Assembly: GCF_004364245.1 (NCBI RefSeq) | Contig: NZ_SOAV01000013.1 | Coordinates: 1-64,000 of the forward strand | Direction: 5' to 3' | DNA: 64,000 nt | DNA from: Streptomyces sp. BK208 | Lineage (GTDB): Bacteria > Actinomycetota > Actinomycetes > Streptomycetales > Streptomycetaceae | Shown: positions 42,740 through 50,975 of the stretch, in pieces | Numbering within the stretch: the first letter of the stretch is position 1 | How the letters are laid out: every line of letters begins with the position of its first letter | Program-made: the position numbers and the translations under genes | Notes under the pieces: model-generated | What the model saw: the letters and a program-made list of their open reading frames with translations, nothing else | What the model was told of the DNA's origin: nothing | The model's database searches: none

Positions 42740-44650
42740 ATGCCGACCAGTACGAGATCCCGCCCCTCGACCGCCCGGCCCGCCACCGCGGGCGTCGTCG
42801 CCCTGGCCCTCACGGGTCTGACCGCCCTCGGTCTCGGCCTGGCGGGCACCGGAACCGCCCGGGCCGCCGATCCGGTCGCCCAGGTGTGGGTCACCACACC
42901 GGACGGCTCCAAGAGACTCACGGCCGAGGGCGACATCCCCTTCACCGGCAGCCCTCAGCCCGTCGACATCCGGATCGACGGCGGGGCCGAGGGGCAGCGG
43001 TTCACCGGCGCGGGCGCCTCCGTGACGGGTGCGTCGGCCCACCTCGTCCAGAGCCTGCCCGCGGACCGGCGCGGTGAGCTGATGCGGTCGCTGTTCTCCA
43101 CCGCCGGGGACGGCATCGGCCTGAACTACCTGCGCCAACCGCTCGGCAGTACCGACTTCGACGCGACCTACGACCCCCACTCCTACGAGGACACCCCCGG
43201 CCGGTTCTCGATCGACCGGGACAAGGCCGAGATCATCCCCGTCCTCGAACAGGCCACCGCGGTCAACCCGCGCATCCGCTTCATGGGGACACCCTGGTCC
43301 CCGCCGGCCTGGATGAAGAGCGGCAACTCCCTCAACGGCGGGAGCCTCGCGCCGGAGAACTACGGGGCGTACGCCGACTACCTGGTCAAGGCGATCAAGG
43401 CGTACGGCCAGGAGGGCATAGCGCTCTCCGACCTCACCGTGCAGAACGAACCGGAGTTCGCGACCACGTACCCCTCGATGTCGATGACGTCGGCGCAGCA
43501 GGCCGACTTCCTGAAGGTGCTGGACCCGAAGCTGACCGCGGCCGGACTGCCCACGGAGATCCTGGCCTTCGACCACAACTGGGACCACCCGGGCTACCCC
43601 CTCGACGTCCTCTCCCGCACCGCGGGCATCGACCGTGTCGTCGGCGCCGCCTTCCACTGCTACGGCGGCCAGGTCTCCGCGCAGCAGCAGGTCGCCGACG
43701 CGGGCGAGCGCGTCTTCTTCACCGAGTGCTCCGGCACCGACAGCGCCGACGCCTCCCGGACCTTCGCCGACACCCTGCGCTGGCAGGCCGAGAACCTCGT
43801 CGTGCAGAACTTCCGCCACGGCGGCGAGACCGTCCTCACCTGGAACCTCGCCCTGGACCAGAGCGGCGGTCCCCACCAGGGCCACTGCGCCGACCGCTGC
43901 AACGGGGTGGTCGAGATCGCCGGCGGCAACGTGACCCGCAACGCCGAGTACTACGTGCTCGGCCACGTCAGCAAGTTCGTCCGGCCCGGCGCCACCCGCA
44001 TCGGCTCCAGCAGTCAGGGACCCGGGGGTGTGCAGAACGTCGCCTTCCGGAACCCCGACGGCTCCCGCGTCGCCTACGTGGTCAACACCGCCTCCGGCTC
44101 CCAGCGCTTCTCCGTCACCGACGGCGGCAGGTCGCTCGCCTACACGCTCCCGGCCGGCGCGGTCGCCACCTTCGTGTGGAGCGGCACCGGTGGCGGACCG
44201 ACCGGCCCGATCGACCCCGGCGCCTGGTACCACGTCGTGAACGGCGGCAGCGGCGCCTGCCTGGACGCAGCCGACTGGGGCACCGCCAACGGCACCGCCC
44301 TGCAGCAGTGGGCCTGCGGCGGCGGCGCCAACCAGTCCTGGCAGTTCCGCCCCACCGGCGACGGCTACTACCAGGTGGTCAACCGGCACAACGCCAAGGC
44401 GTGGGACGTCGACGGCGGACCCGGCGCCGGCGCCGACGGCACACGCGTCCAGCTGTGGGACTACGTGGGCGGCACCAACCAGCAATGGCGCCCCGAGCAG
44501 GCCGGCACCACGGGCGGGTACCGCTTCGTCGCCCGGCACAGCGGCAAGTGCCTCGACGTCGACGGCGCCTCCACCGCGAACGGGGCCCGCCTGTCCCAGC
44601 GCCCCTGCGCGTCGTCCGCCGCGCAGACCTTCACCCTGACGGCAGGCTGA
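42740..44650 (+). CDS. Secreted GH30 glycosidase with C-terminal ricin-type (CBM13) module
   Basis: 636 aa. Signal peptide (about 1-43, ending ARA), GH30 barrel plus beta-side domain (about 50-480) and a linker with a beta-trefoil lectin of three repeats (about 495-636; CLDAADW..QQW, WDVDGG..QLW, CLDVDGA..RLSQ). Acid/base Glu in VQNEPEF (about 235), nucleophile Glu in FFTECSG (about 331). Likely endo-beta-1,6-glucanase or glucosylceramidase-type; the subfamily is not fixed. ATG 42740 with GAAGGAG. Divergent from TetR across the 24-bp palindrome. Confidence 0.9.
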   Translation: MPTSTRSRPSTARPATAGVVALALTGLTALGLGLAGTGTARAADPVAQVWVTTPDGSKRLTAEGDIPFTGSPQPVDIRIDGGAEGQRFTGAGASVTGASAHLVQSLPADRRGELMRSLFSTAGDGIGLNYLRQPLGSTDFDATYDPHSYEDTPGRFSIDRDKAEIIPVLEQATAVNPRIRFMGTPWSPPAWMKSGNSLNGGSLAPENYGAYADYLVKAIKAYGQEGIALSDLTVQNEPEFATTYPSMSMTSAQQADFLKVLDPKLTAAGLPTEILAFDHNWDHPGYPLDVLSRTAGIDRVVGAAFHCYGGQVSAQQQVADAGERVFFTECSGTDSADASRTFADTLRWQAENLVVQNFRHGGETVLTWNLALDQSGGPHQGHCADRCNGVVEIAGGNVTRNAEYYVLGHVSKFVRPGATRIGSSSQGPGGVQNVAFRNPDGSRVAYVVNTASGSQRFSVTDGGRSLAYTLPAGAVATFVWSGTGGGPTGPIDPGAWYHVVNGGSGACLDAADWGTANGTALQQWACGGGANQSWQFRPTGDGYYQVVNRHNAKAWDVDGGPGAGADGTRVQLWDYVGGTNQQWRPEQAGTTGGYRFVARHSGKCLDVDGASTANGARLSQRPCASSAAQTFTLTAG

Positions 44651-44741
44651 CCTCGCCGGACCCCCTCCCGCCGGGCCGATGACTTTCGGGCCCGGCACCG
44701 GTCGTATCCGGTGGACACATCACCGCAGGAGGGACAGACCG

Positions 44742-45323
44742 ATGCCCGACCTCATGATCGACTTCATCGTCTCGCTCGACGGGTACGCGGCCGCGGAGGG
44801 CTGGCCCGGCTTCTGGGGCATGGAGGGGCCCGAGTACCTGGCCTGGCTCGACGGGGACGCCGAGAAGCAGCACACCACTCTCATGGGCGCCACGACGTAC
44901 CGGCTGATGTCGGGGGTCGCCCGTGACATGCCCGACGACGCCGGCATGGCCGGACTGACCGCGATGCCGAAGGTGGTGTTCTCCTCGACGCTCGCCTCCC
45001 CGTTGTCCTGGGACAACGCGGAACTCGTCCACGGGGACCCGGTCCCGGCCGTCCGGGACATGAAACGGGACGGGACGCGGCCGCTGCGCACCCTCGGCAG
45101 CCTCACCCTGTGCCGGTCGCTGCTCGAGGCCGGTCTGGTCGACCGCTTCCGCGTGGTCGTCTTCCCGGTCATCACCGGCGCGACGGGCCGGGACAGGATC
45201 TTCGACCAGTACCCGGACGTCAGCCTCGACCTCGTCGAGAGCCGCGTCTTCGACGGGCGGCTCCAGCTCCTCGAGTACGCCCCCACGGTCCTGGACGGGC
45301 CGCCGCCGGCACAGGCCCGCTGA
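44742..45323 (+). CDS. Dihydrofolate reductase family (RibD C-terminal-like) protein
   Basis: 193 aa with DFIVSLDGYAAAEGWPGF at the N-terminus, MGATTYRLM and a C-terminal VVVFPVITGATGRDRIF, the RibD_C/DHFR-fold pattern common in actinobacteria. Probably an NADPH-dependent reductase of unknown substrate. ATG 44742 follows GCAGGAGGG. A second member of the family is at 56173-56793. Convergent with the esterase gene, 23 bp apart. Confidence 0.88.
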   Translation: MPDLMIDFIVSLDGYAAAEGWPGFWGMEGPEYLAWLDGDAEKQHTTLMGATTYRLMSGVARDMPDDAGMAGLTAMPKVVFSSTLASPLSWDNAELVHGDPVPAVRDMKRDGTRPLRTLGSLTLCRSLLEAGLVDRFRVVVFPVITGATGRDRIFDQYPDVSLDLVESRVFDGRLQLLEYAPTVLDGPPPAQAR

Positions 45324-45346
45324 ACCGCCGGGCGCCCTCCGGGGCG

Positions 45347-46255
45347 TCAGGCACTCCGCCCGGTGGCACGCACCACGAACCGCAGCGACTCGTCGAACAC
45401 GGCCTCGACCTGGGCGCCGGACAGGCCGTACCAGCCGTGGTCGGCGCCGGGCACGGTACGCAGGCGCACCGGTGCGCCCAGCCCGTCCAGTCGCGCCGCG
45501 AGATCCCGGCTGTGCGAACACGCGACCATGCTGTCCTCCTCGCCGTGGAAGAGGAGGAGGGGAGGTGCGCCCCGGTGGGCGTGGGCGAGGGGGCTGGCCT
45601 CCCGGGCGAGGTCCGGTGAAGCCGCCGGGGGTCCGCCCAGCAGCAGGGCTTCCGGCGTGGTGGGGGAGTGCGGATCGAAGGGGCCGCGGGCGGCGGTCAG
45701 ATCGGCGGGCCCGTACCAGACGACGCCCGCGACGGGGGCCGGCTCCGTGCGGGTGAGGGCCAGGAGCGAGGCCAGGTGCCCTCCGGCCGACTCGCCCCAG
45801 ACCACCGTCCGGTCGAGGTCCAGGTGCAGCTCGTGGGCGCGCAGCCCGAGCCAGCGCAGTGCCGCACGAAGGTCCTCGACGGGCGCGGGGAAGGGCGCTT
45901 CGCCGCTGAGCCGGTAGTCGGCACAGGCGACGGCCACGCCGGCCGCGGCGATCCGCGCGAACGGTCCGGGGTCCCAGTCCCGGGTCAGCATCCCCATGTC
46001 GTCGCGCCGGCCGCGGAGCCAGGCACCGCCGTGCACGAAGAGCACCAGGGGGAGGGGGCCCCGGCCGGTGTCCTCGGGCAGCCAGAGGTCCAGTTCCAGC
46101 GGCCGGCTCCCCACGCGTTCGGCGAAGGGGACACCCCGCAGCACCCGTGTGCCCGACGCGCCGCGGGCCGCGGGCGGCAGGGGTGCGACGTCCGGGTGGG
46201 GCGCGGCGATCAGCTCGCGCAGCGGGCGGAGGCCGGGGGTCACGGGGTGTGCCAC
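45347..46255 (-). CDS. Alpha/beta hydrolase (acetyl-esterase type)
   Basis: 302 aa. Oxyanion motif LFVHGGAWLRG (HGG, about 75), nucleophile VWGESAGGHLASLLA (about 150), acid Asp in LLFHGEEDSMV and His in GADHGWYGL. BD-FAE/HSL-like carboxylesterase without signal peptide. GTG 46255 overlaps the cupin gene by 16 bp and lacks its own ribosome site, so translation is probably coupled. Second gene of the cupin-esterase operon controlled by the divergent MarR (inference). Confidence 0.88.
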   Translation of the reverse strand: MAHPVTPGLRPLRELIAAPHPDVAPLPPAARGASGTRVLRGVPFAERVGSRPLELDLWLPEDTGRGPLPLVLFVHGGAWLRGRRDDMGMLTRDWDPGPFARIAAAGVAVACADYRLSGEAPFPAPVEDLRAALRWLGLRAHELHLDLDRTVVWGESAGGHLASLLALTRTEPAPVAGVVWYGPADLTAARGPFDPHSPTTPEALLLGGPPAASPDLAREASPLAHAHRGAPPLLLFHGEEDSMVACSHSRDLAARLDGLGAPVRLRTVPGADHGWYGLSGAQVEAVFDESLRFVVRATGRSA

Positions 46256-46797
46256 CGGTGGTCGGGGAGGAACCGCACGTCGTACTCCTCCGCCACGGTG
46301 GCGAACCGCTGGGGCTCGGGCACATACGGCTCCGGCGGCAGCCCCAGTGCTTCGGCGGGGGTTCCGAGGGTCTCGAAGAAGCGCTCGAAGGTGTGGCCCG
46401 GCCCGGCGGCGACGCCGACGACCTGGCTGTGGTGGCGTTCCATGCGGTAGGCGTGCCGGCAGTTCTTGGGCACGAAGCCGAAGTCGCCGGGGGTGAGCAG
46501 CTTCTCCTGCTGGTGGCCCTCGGTGTCCTCGACGAACAGCCGGACCGCGCCCTGAGTGATGTAGAAAACCTCGTGGGTGTCGGTGTGCAGGTGGGCCGGG
46601 ATGATGTCGCCCTTGGGTCCCTCGACCGTGAAGAAGTTGAACGTGTTCTCGGTCTGCTCGCCGCCGGCGTAGACCGTGATCAGATCGCCGAAGAGGTGGG
46701 CCCGGTCCCCTTCACCCTTCTCGATGAAGTAGGGCTTGCCCGGGTCGGCGGGGATGCGAGAGGCGCGCCGGTAGCGTGTGGCGTACTCGATGGTCAT
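46240..46797 (-). CDS. Cupin protein, quercetin 2,3-dioxygenase-like
   Basis: 185 aa single-domain cupin. The metal motif PAHLHTDTHEVFYITQG (HxH, Glu) and second motif LLTPGDFGFVPKNCRHAYRM are intact, as in small QdoI-like dioxygenases or sugar-acid cupins. May oxidise a flavonoid or other aromatic. ATG 46797 with GGGAGAG. Divergent from marR; the operator 46825-46841 lies between. Overlaps the esterase gene downstream, which could act on an ester product or substrate. Confidence 0.88.
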   Translation of the reverse strand: MTIEYATRYRRASRIPADPGKPYFIEKGEGDRAHLFGDLITVYAGGEQTENTFNFFTVEGPKGDIIPAHLHTDTHEVFYITQGAVRLFVEDTEGHQQEKLLTPGDFGFVPKNCRHAYRMERHHSQVVGVAAGPGHTFERFFETLGTPAEALGLPPEPYVPEPQRFATVAEEYDVRFLPDHRWHTP

Positions 46798-46824
46798 GGC
46801 TCTCCCGGGTCGGCGTCAGTGCAA

Positions 46825-46841
46825 TGTCAGGTAGCCTGACA
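46825..46841. promoter_or_regulatory. MarR-type operator between cupin and marR
   Basis: TGTCAGG, TAG, CCTGACA, a perfect 17-bp inverted repeat 28 bp from the cupin start and 61 bp from the marR start. Confidence 0.65.
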
Positions 46842-46902
46842 CAAGGGGGCGCCGACCGCCAAGTGGGCCGACGCGTGACCCACCGTCCACCGTGAGGAAC
46901 CG

Positions 46903-47364
46903 ATGCACACCGGCGACCGAAACCTCCCGCAGTTGCTGGGCGACGCCCGGCGCTGGTTCGACGAGGCCCTGCTGGCGGCTCTGGAAGCGGCCGGTGCCTC
47001 GCAGGTCTCCCTGACGCAGCTGGGTCTCTTCAGCGTGCTGGACGAGGACGGCACGACCGTGTCCGAGCTGGCCCGCCGGATGGGCGTCACCCGGCAGACG
47101 GCACACCAGGCCGTTCACGGCCTGGTGCACCTCGGGCTGCTGGAACAGGCACCCGACCCCGCCTCGGCCCGGCGCCGGCTGATCCGGCGGACCCCCTCGG
47201 GAAGGCGTGCGCACCAGGAGGCCAACCTCGTCCTGGAGCGGCTGGAGGGCACCCTCGCCGAACGGATCGGCTCCGAGGCGGTCGGTGCGCTGAGGGCCGC
47301 CCTGGAGGCGCCGTGGGGACCGGTGCCCGCCCCCGGCCCGGGCGCCGGCCCCTCGCACCCGTGA
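46903..47364 (+). CDS. MarR family regulator
   Basis: 153 aa. Winged HTH at about 35-105 (VSLTQLGLFSVLDEDGTTVSELARRMGVTRQTAHQAVHGLVHLGLLEQAPDP, wing RRRLIRRTPSGRR) with dimerisation helices at both ends. ATG 46903; GTGAGGAACCG upstream supplies the ribosome site. Divergent from the cupin-esterase operon, with a palindromic site between, so probably their repressor. Convergent with Endo H, 21 bp apart. Confidence 0.9.
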   Translation: MHTGDRNLPQLLGDARRWFDEALLAALEAAGASQVSLTQLGLFSVLDEDGTTVSELARRMGVTRQTAHQAVHGLVHLGLLEQAPDPASARRRLIRRTPSGRRAHQEANLVLERLEGTLAERIGSEAVGALRAALEAPWGPVPAPGPGAGPSHP

Positions 47365-47385
47365 CGGGCTCGCCGACCGGCCCGC

Positions 47386-48333
47386 CTACGGCGTGTAGTG
47401 AGCCTCGCTGCCGTACAGCTCCCTGGTGAACGCGGAGATGTCCGCGCTGCGATCGCCGCCGTCGAGGTTGTACGTCAGGAACACCCCGTACCCCTCGTCG
47501 ACGGTCCGGCGGGCGAGGCCGGCCGCCGTGCCCTGGGAGGTCCGGCCGATCTCGACGGCCGCCGGAGACAGCTGCGTCCTCGGCAGCCGGGCGCCGGGGA
47601 CCCGCCAGGTGCCGTAGTACGGATTCCAGGAGTAGTCGAACGCGGAGGAGACGTCGACGCCGCCGTACGACAGCCGCGACGCGGCCGGACCGATGTCGTA
47701 GAGGCTGATGATCTTGTCCGGCATGTTCGCGCGCAGCGCCGTCACCAGGTGCACGAAGGAACCGTCGTTGGGCTGACCGGTGCCGTTGTTGCCGTACTCG
47801 GCGTATTCGTCGTCGAAGTCGACGCCGTCGAGGCCGTACCGGGCCACGGCGTCCGAGAGCTGCTTCGCGAACGCCGAAGCGGCCTGCTGGGACGGGAAGT
47901 TGGCGAATCCCGCGCCCTGGTGGTTGCCGAGCACCGAGAGGAGGACCTTGATGCCCTTCTGCTGCAACGGCCGCACCTGGGTGGCAACGTTGTCGAGCAC
48001 GCGCTGCACGTTCTCGTTGAAGTGCAGGTACGCCGACTTCGTGCCGGTGTCGTAGTTGATGTTCGCCGCGAAGATCACGGCGACGTCGAAGACGTTGCCG
48101 CCCCCGTCCGCCAGGGTGTACTTGCCGACGTTGAGCATGCTGTTGTTGTTCACCTCGATGTAGGCCACCGAGGTCGGACCCTGCTTGGCGGGGGCGGGGG
48201 CGGGGGCGGGGGCGGGGGCGGGGCCGGGGCCGGCCGGCGCGCCGGCCGCCGCGGTCGCACCGAGGACGAGGGCCGCGACGGCCGCGAGCGCCAGCGTCGC
48301 CCTCCGCACTCTTCTCCGTACCGGAGTGAACAT
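47386..48333 (-). CDS. Endo-beta-N-acetylglucosaminidase H (GH18)
   Basis: 315 aa, strikingly like Streptomyces plicatus Endo H over its length. It cleaves the chitobiose core of high-mannose N-glycans outside the cell. Signal peptide (about 1-32), Pro-Ala linker (PAPAPAPAPA, encoded by GGGGGC repeats at about 48187-48232), then the barrel starting TSVAYIEVNNNSMLNVGKYTL. Catalytic DGVDFDDE with the Asp/Glu pair is at about residue 170. ATG 48333 with AGGAAAC. Monocistronic; MarR lies convergent. Confidence 0.95.
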   Translation of the reverse strand: MFTPVRRRVRRATLALAAVAALVLGATAAAGAPAGPGPAPAPAPAPAPAKQGPTSVAYIEVNNNSMLNVGKYTLADGGGNVFDVAVIFAANINYDTGTKSAYLHFNENVQRVLDNVATQVRPLQQKGIKVLLSVLGNHQGAGFANFPSQQAASAFAKQLSDAVARYGLDGVDFDDEYAEYGNNGTGQPNDGSFVHLVTALRANMPDKIISLYDIGPAASRLSYGGVDVSSAFDYSWNPYYGTWRVPGARLPRTQLSPAAVEIGRTSQGTAAGLARRTVDEGYGVFLTYNLDGGDRSADISAFTRELYGSEAHYTP

Positions 48334-48463
48334 GGGTGTTTCCTCCCAACGCGGGTCGGCGCCCCGCCTGTTCGGAAACGCCGAGCGAGTGCTTCCAGTC
48401 TTCCCCCGTGGTGACCGGAGCCCGGGGGGTGTGCCGGAACTCTTCACGGCTTCCCCGCACGGC

Positions 48464-48505
48464 GCGGTGCGGACGAGTGCCCGGGCGGTGCGGACGAGTG
48501 CCCGG
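48464..48505. repeat. Perfect 21-bp tandem repeat upstream of Endo H
   Basis: Two identical 21-bp units (48464-48484, 48485-48505) containing GGACGAGTGCCCGG, in the 254-bp gap before Endo H. Confidence 0.75.
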
Positions 48506-48522
48506 CCGTCGCGGAACGGCCG

Positions 48523-48556
48523 GTGCGGCCCGGCCCCCGGGAGGGCCGGGCCGCAC
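48523..48556 (-). terminator. Terminator hairpin after the DUF6355 gene
   Basis: GTGCGGCCCGGCCC and its perfect complement (14-bp arms) with a 6-nt loop, 31 bp past the small secreted protein's stop. Confidence 0.7.
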
Positions 48557-48587
48557 TGGTTCCGGGCCGGCCGTCCTCGCCGCCGGC

Positions 48588-48875
48588 TCAGCAGGTGCGG
48601 CCGGTGTACCAGGCGCCGTCGATGTCGGAGCTGGAGCCGATCCAGGTCACGCCGGGCACCACGCACCGCTCGCTGTTGGGCCCCCAGTCGTCGATCTCGA
48701 TGACGATGTGGGAGCCGTCCGAGGTGCAGTGGTTGTAGTAGGCGTCGGAAGCGGTCTCGTAGAAGCCGCAGGGATTCGCGGCGGCCGGGCCGGCACTCAG
48801 GGTGAGGGCGCCGACGGAGGCGAGCGCCAGGGAGAGCGAGGCGAGCGCGCTGGTCACGATGCGACGAAGGGGCAA
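48588..48875 (-). CDS. Small secreted Cys-containing protein (DUF6355-like)
   Basis: 95 aa: signal peptide (about 1-33, ending AAA) and a 60-residue mature part with four Cys (NPCGFYET, NHCTSDG, ERCVVPG, final Cys), likely two disulfides. NPCGFYETASDAYYNHCTSDG and the C-terminal W-Y-TGRTC match DUF6355 proteins, annotated only as natural-product-associated. The start is TTG 48875, supported by AGGAG six nt upstream. A strong terminator follows. Function unknown. Confidence 0.8.
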   Translation of the reverse strand: MPLRRIVTSALASLSLALASVGALTLSAGPAAANPCGFYETASDAYYNHCTSDGSHIVIEIDDWGPNSERCVVPGVTWIGSSSDIDGAWYTGRTC

Positions 48876-49217
48876 GGTGAGCTCCTAACAGTGGGGGACC
48901 GGCGGCGGGGACCGCGGTGCCCGTCGATCCGTTGTCGATGCGCGCCCAGACTCACAGTTCGCCGGAGGCCGTGGTGATCGGCGGCGGCACCGTTCACCCG
49001 GCGAAACGATTAGGTGCTGCGCCGATCAGTTGATCCCGGCCGGTTTCCCGGAGAGCGTCGCCCGTGCCGTGGAAGAGCGGCCCCCGGGGACACTTGCCGG
49101 TCCGGGGCCGTCCAGGGTCCGTGCCGCCGGTCCCGCAAGTGGCTCAGCCCGACGCCACCGAAGTGGCCCACACGGGGGGAGCGGCCCGGGCATACGGTCG
49201 AGATCACGATGTGCGGC
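48876..49217. other. Gene-free stretch upstream of the oxidoreductase
   Basis: Between two divergent genes; must contain both promoters. Frames here are GC artefacts. I cannot place a convincing promoter. The strong hairpin at 49218-49243 borders it. Confidence 0.45.
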
Positions 49218-49243
49218 GTGCCCACCGGACCGCCGGTGGGCAC
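49218..49243 (+). promoter_or_regulatory. Stem-loop in the leader of the quinone-oxidoreductase-like gene
   Basis: GTGCCCACCGG and its complement (11-bp arms, 4-nt loop) end 38 nt before ATG 49282. Could be a 5'-UTR structure or a terminator against upstream transcription. Confidence 0.4.
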
Positions 49244-49281
49244 CGTGTGCTCGACGCCCACGCTTCTTCCGAGGACTCCTT

Positions 49282-50226
49282 ATGCAAGCCATCACCGTCC
49301 ACGACCGCGACGCAGGAGCCGGCGGGCTCGCCCTGACGGAACTGCCCCACCCCCATGCCGCCGAGAACGACGTCGTCGTGCGGGTGCACGCCGCCGGCTT
49401 CACGCGCGGCGAACTCGACTGGCCCGGCACCTGGACGGACCGGGCCGGCCGCGACCGGACCCCGAGCGTCCCCGGGCACGAACTGTCGGGGGTGGTCGTG
49501 GAACTCGGCTACGGCACCACCGGCCTCACCGTCGGCCAGCGGGTCTTCGGCATGGCCGACTGGACACGCAACGGATCACTGGCCGAGTACACCGCCGTGG
49601 AGGCGCGCAATCTGGCGCCCCTCCCGGCGGACGTCGACCACACCGTGGCCGCCGCGCTGCCCATCTCGGGACTGACCGCGTGGCAGGGTCTCTTCGAGCA
49701 CGGGCGACTCGCCGCGGGCCAGACCGTCGTCATCCACGGCGCCGCGGGAAGCGTCGGGTCGGTCGCGGTCCAGCTCGCCCGCGAGGCCGGTGCCCGGGTG
49801 ATCGCCACCGGCCGGTCGGCCGACCGGGAGACCGGTCTCGCCCTCGGCGCCGACGTCTTCCTCGACCTGGAGTCGGAACGACTGGAGGACGCGGGACAGG
49901 CCGACGTCGTGTTCGACGTCATCGGCGGTGAGGTCCTCGACCGCTCGGCCGCGCTCGTCTGCGCCGGTGGCACCCTCGTCACCATCGCCGCGCCACCCGA
50001 GGTCAGGCCCGTGGACGGCCGCGCGGTCTTCTTCGTCGTGGAACCCGACCGGGCCGGCCTCACGGCCCTCGTGCAGCGGGTGCGGGACGGGCGGCTCAAG
50101 CCGGCCGTCGGGGAGGTGCGTCCGCTCGCCGAAGCGCCCGCGGCCTTCGCCCCCGGCGGCGGCAGGCGAGGCAGGACGATCATCCGGGTCGTGCCCGACG
50201 GTCCCGCGGCGGAGGGCTCCCGGTGA
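49282..50226 (+). CDS. NADP-dependent medium-chain oxidoreductase (quinone oxidoreductase-like)
   Basis: 314 aa MDR protein without zinc-ligand cysteines. N-terminal GroES-like domain (VRVHAAGFTRGELDWPG, PGHELSGVV), Rossmann domain with VVIHGAAGSVGSVAVQLAREAGARVIATG (about 150-178) and VVFDVIGG. NADPH-dependent reduction of quinones or enones is typical. ATG 49282 with GAGGA six nt upstream. Overlaps the following HD gene by 4 bp (GTGA). Confidence 0.92.
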   Translation: MQAITVHDRDAGAGGLALTELPHPHAAENDVVVRVHAAGFTRGELDWPGTWTDRAGRDRTPSVPGHELSGVVVELGYGTTGLTVGQRVFGMADWTRNGSLAEYTAVEARNLAPLPADVDHTVAAALPISGLTAWQGLFEHGRLAAGQTVVIHGAAGSVGSVAVQLAREAGARVIATGRSADRETGLALGADVFLDLESERLEDAGQADVVFDVIGGEVLDRSAALVCAGGTLVTIAAPPEVRPVDGRAVFFVVEPDRAGLTALVQRVRDGRLKPAVGEVRPLAEAPAAFAPGGGRRGRTIIRVVPDGPAAEGSR

Positions 50227-50849
50227 ACGGCATCTCGCTCGGGACCCTTCCCGTGCCCGATGGTGCGACGGCGGCCGCCGCACTGGACGTGGCCAGCGCC
50301 TACCTGTCCCCGGCGCTGCTCAACCATTCACTGCGCGCCTACCTGTGGGCGGCGGCCCGCGGCACGGCGGACGGCCTCGCCTTCGACGCGGAACTCCTCT
50401 ACGTCGCGGCGCTGTTCCACGACATCGGGCTGGTCCCGGTCTTCGACAGCCACACCGTCGCCTTCGAGGAGGCGGGCGGGCACGTCGCCCGGGTCTTCGC
50501 GGCCGGGGCCGGCTGGCCGGCCGAGCGCCGCGAGCGCCTCTCCGAGGTCGTCGTCCGCCACATGTGGCCGCAGGTGGACGCCGCCACCGACCCCGAGGGC
50601 CATCTGCTGGCCCGCGCCACCGCCACCGAAATCGTCGGCAAGGAAGCGGACACCTACCCGTCCCGCTTCCGCGACGAGGTGCTGGACCGCTACCCCAGGC
50701 TGGACCTGGCCGCACCGTTCCTGGCCTGCTTCCGGGACCAGGCGGCGCGCAAACCCGACAGCGCGGCGGCCGGCGCGGTGCGGTCGGGGCTCGCCGGCAG
50801 AATGGCCGCCAATCCGCTCGACTCCGACCGGGGCCGGCGGCGTGCGTGA
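50223..50849 (+). CDS. HD-domain protein (cyanamide hydratase-like)
   Basis: 208 aa with the HD metal motif: His in NHSLRAYLW (about 38), LFHDIGLVP (about 65-73) and a later VVRHMWPQVD His. Resembles small HD phosphohydrolases annotated as cyanamide-hydratase-like; substrate unknown. GTG 50223 overlaps the preceding oxidoreductase stop, so the pair is coupled and likely acts in one pathway. A rho-independent terminator follows at 50890-50913. Confidence 0.85.
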   Translation: MNGISLGTLPVPDGATAAAALDVASAYLSPALLNHSLRAYLWAAARGTADGLAFDAELLYVAALFHDIGLVPVFDSHTVAFEEAGGHVARVFAAGAGWPAERRERLSEVVVRHMWPQVDAATDPEGHLLARATATEIVGKEADTYPSRFRDEVLDRYPRLDLAAPFLACFRDQAARKPDSAAAGAVRSGLAGRMAANPLDSDRGRRRA

Positions 50850-50889
50850 CGGCCGGCCGGTCTCGTCGTGACCGCCGTACATCGGCCCG

Positions 50890-50913
50890 CCCGCCCCTCG
50901 GGCGGGGGCTTTT
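50890..50913 (+). terminator. Rho-independent terminator after HD gene
   Basis: CCCGCCC, CTC, GGGCGGG followed by GGCTTTT. A rare case in this window of a stem with a T-run. Confidence 0.75.
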
Positions 50914-50975
50914 CACCCGGCCGGAGCTGGGCACACGGTCGCTGACCGCGCCGTAACGAGACACGGGAGATCGAC

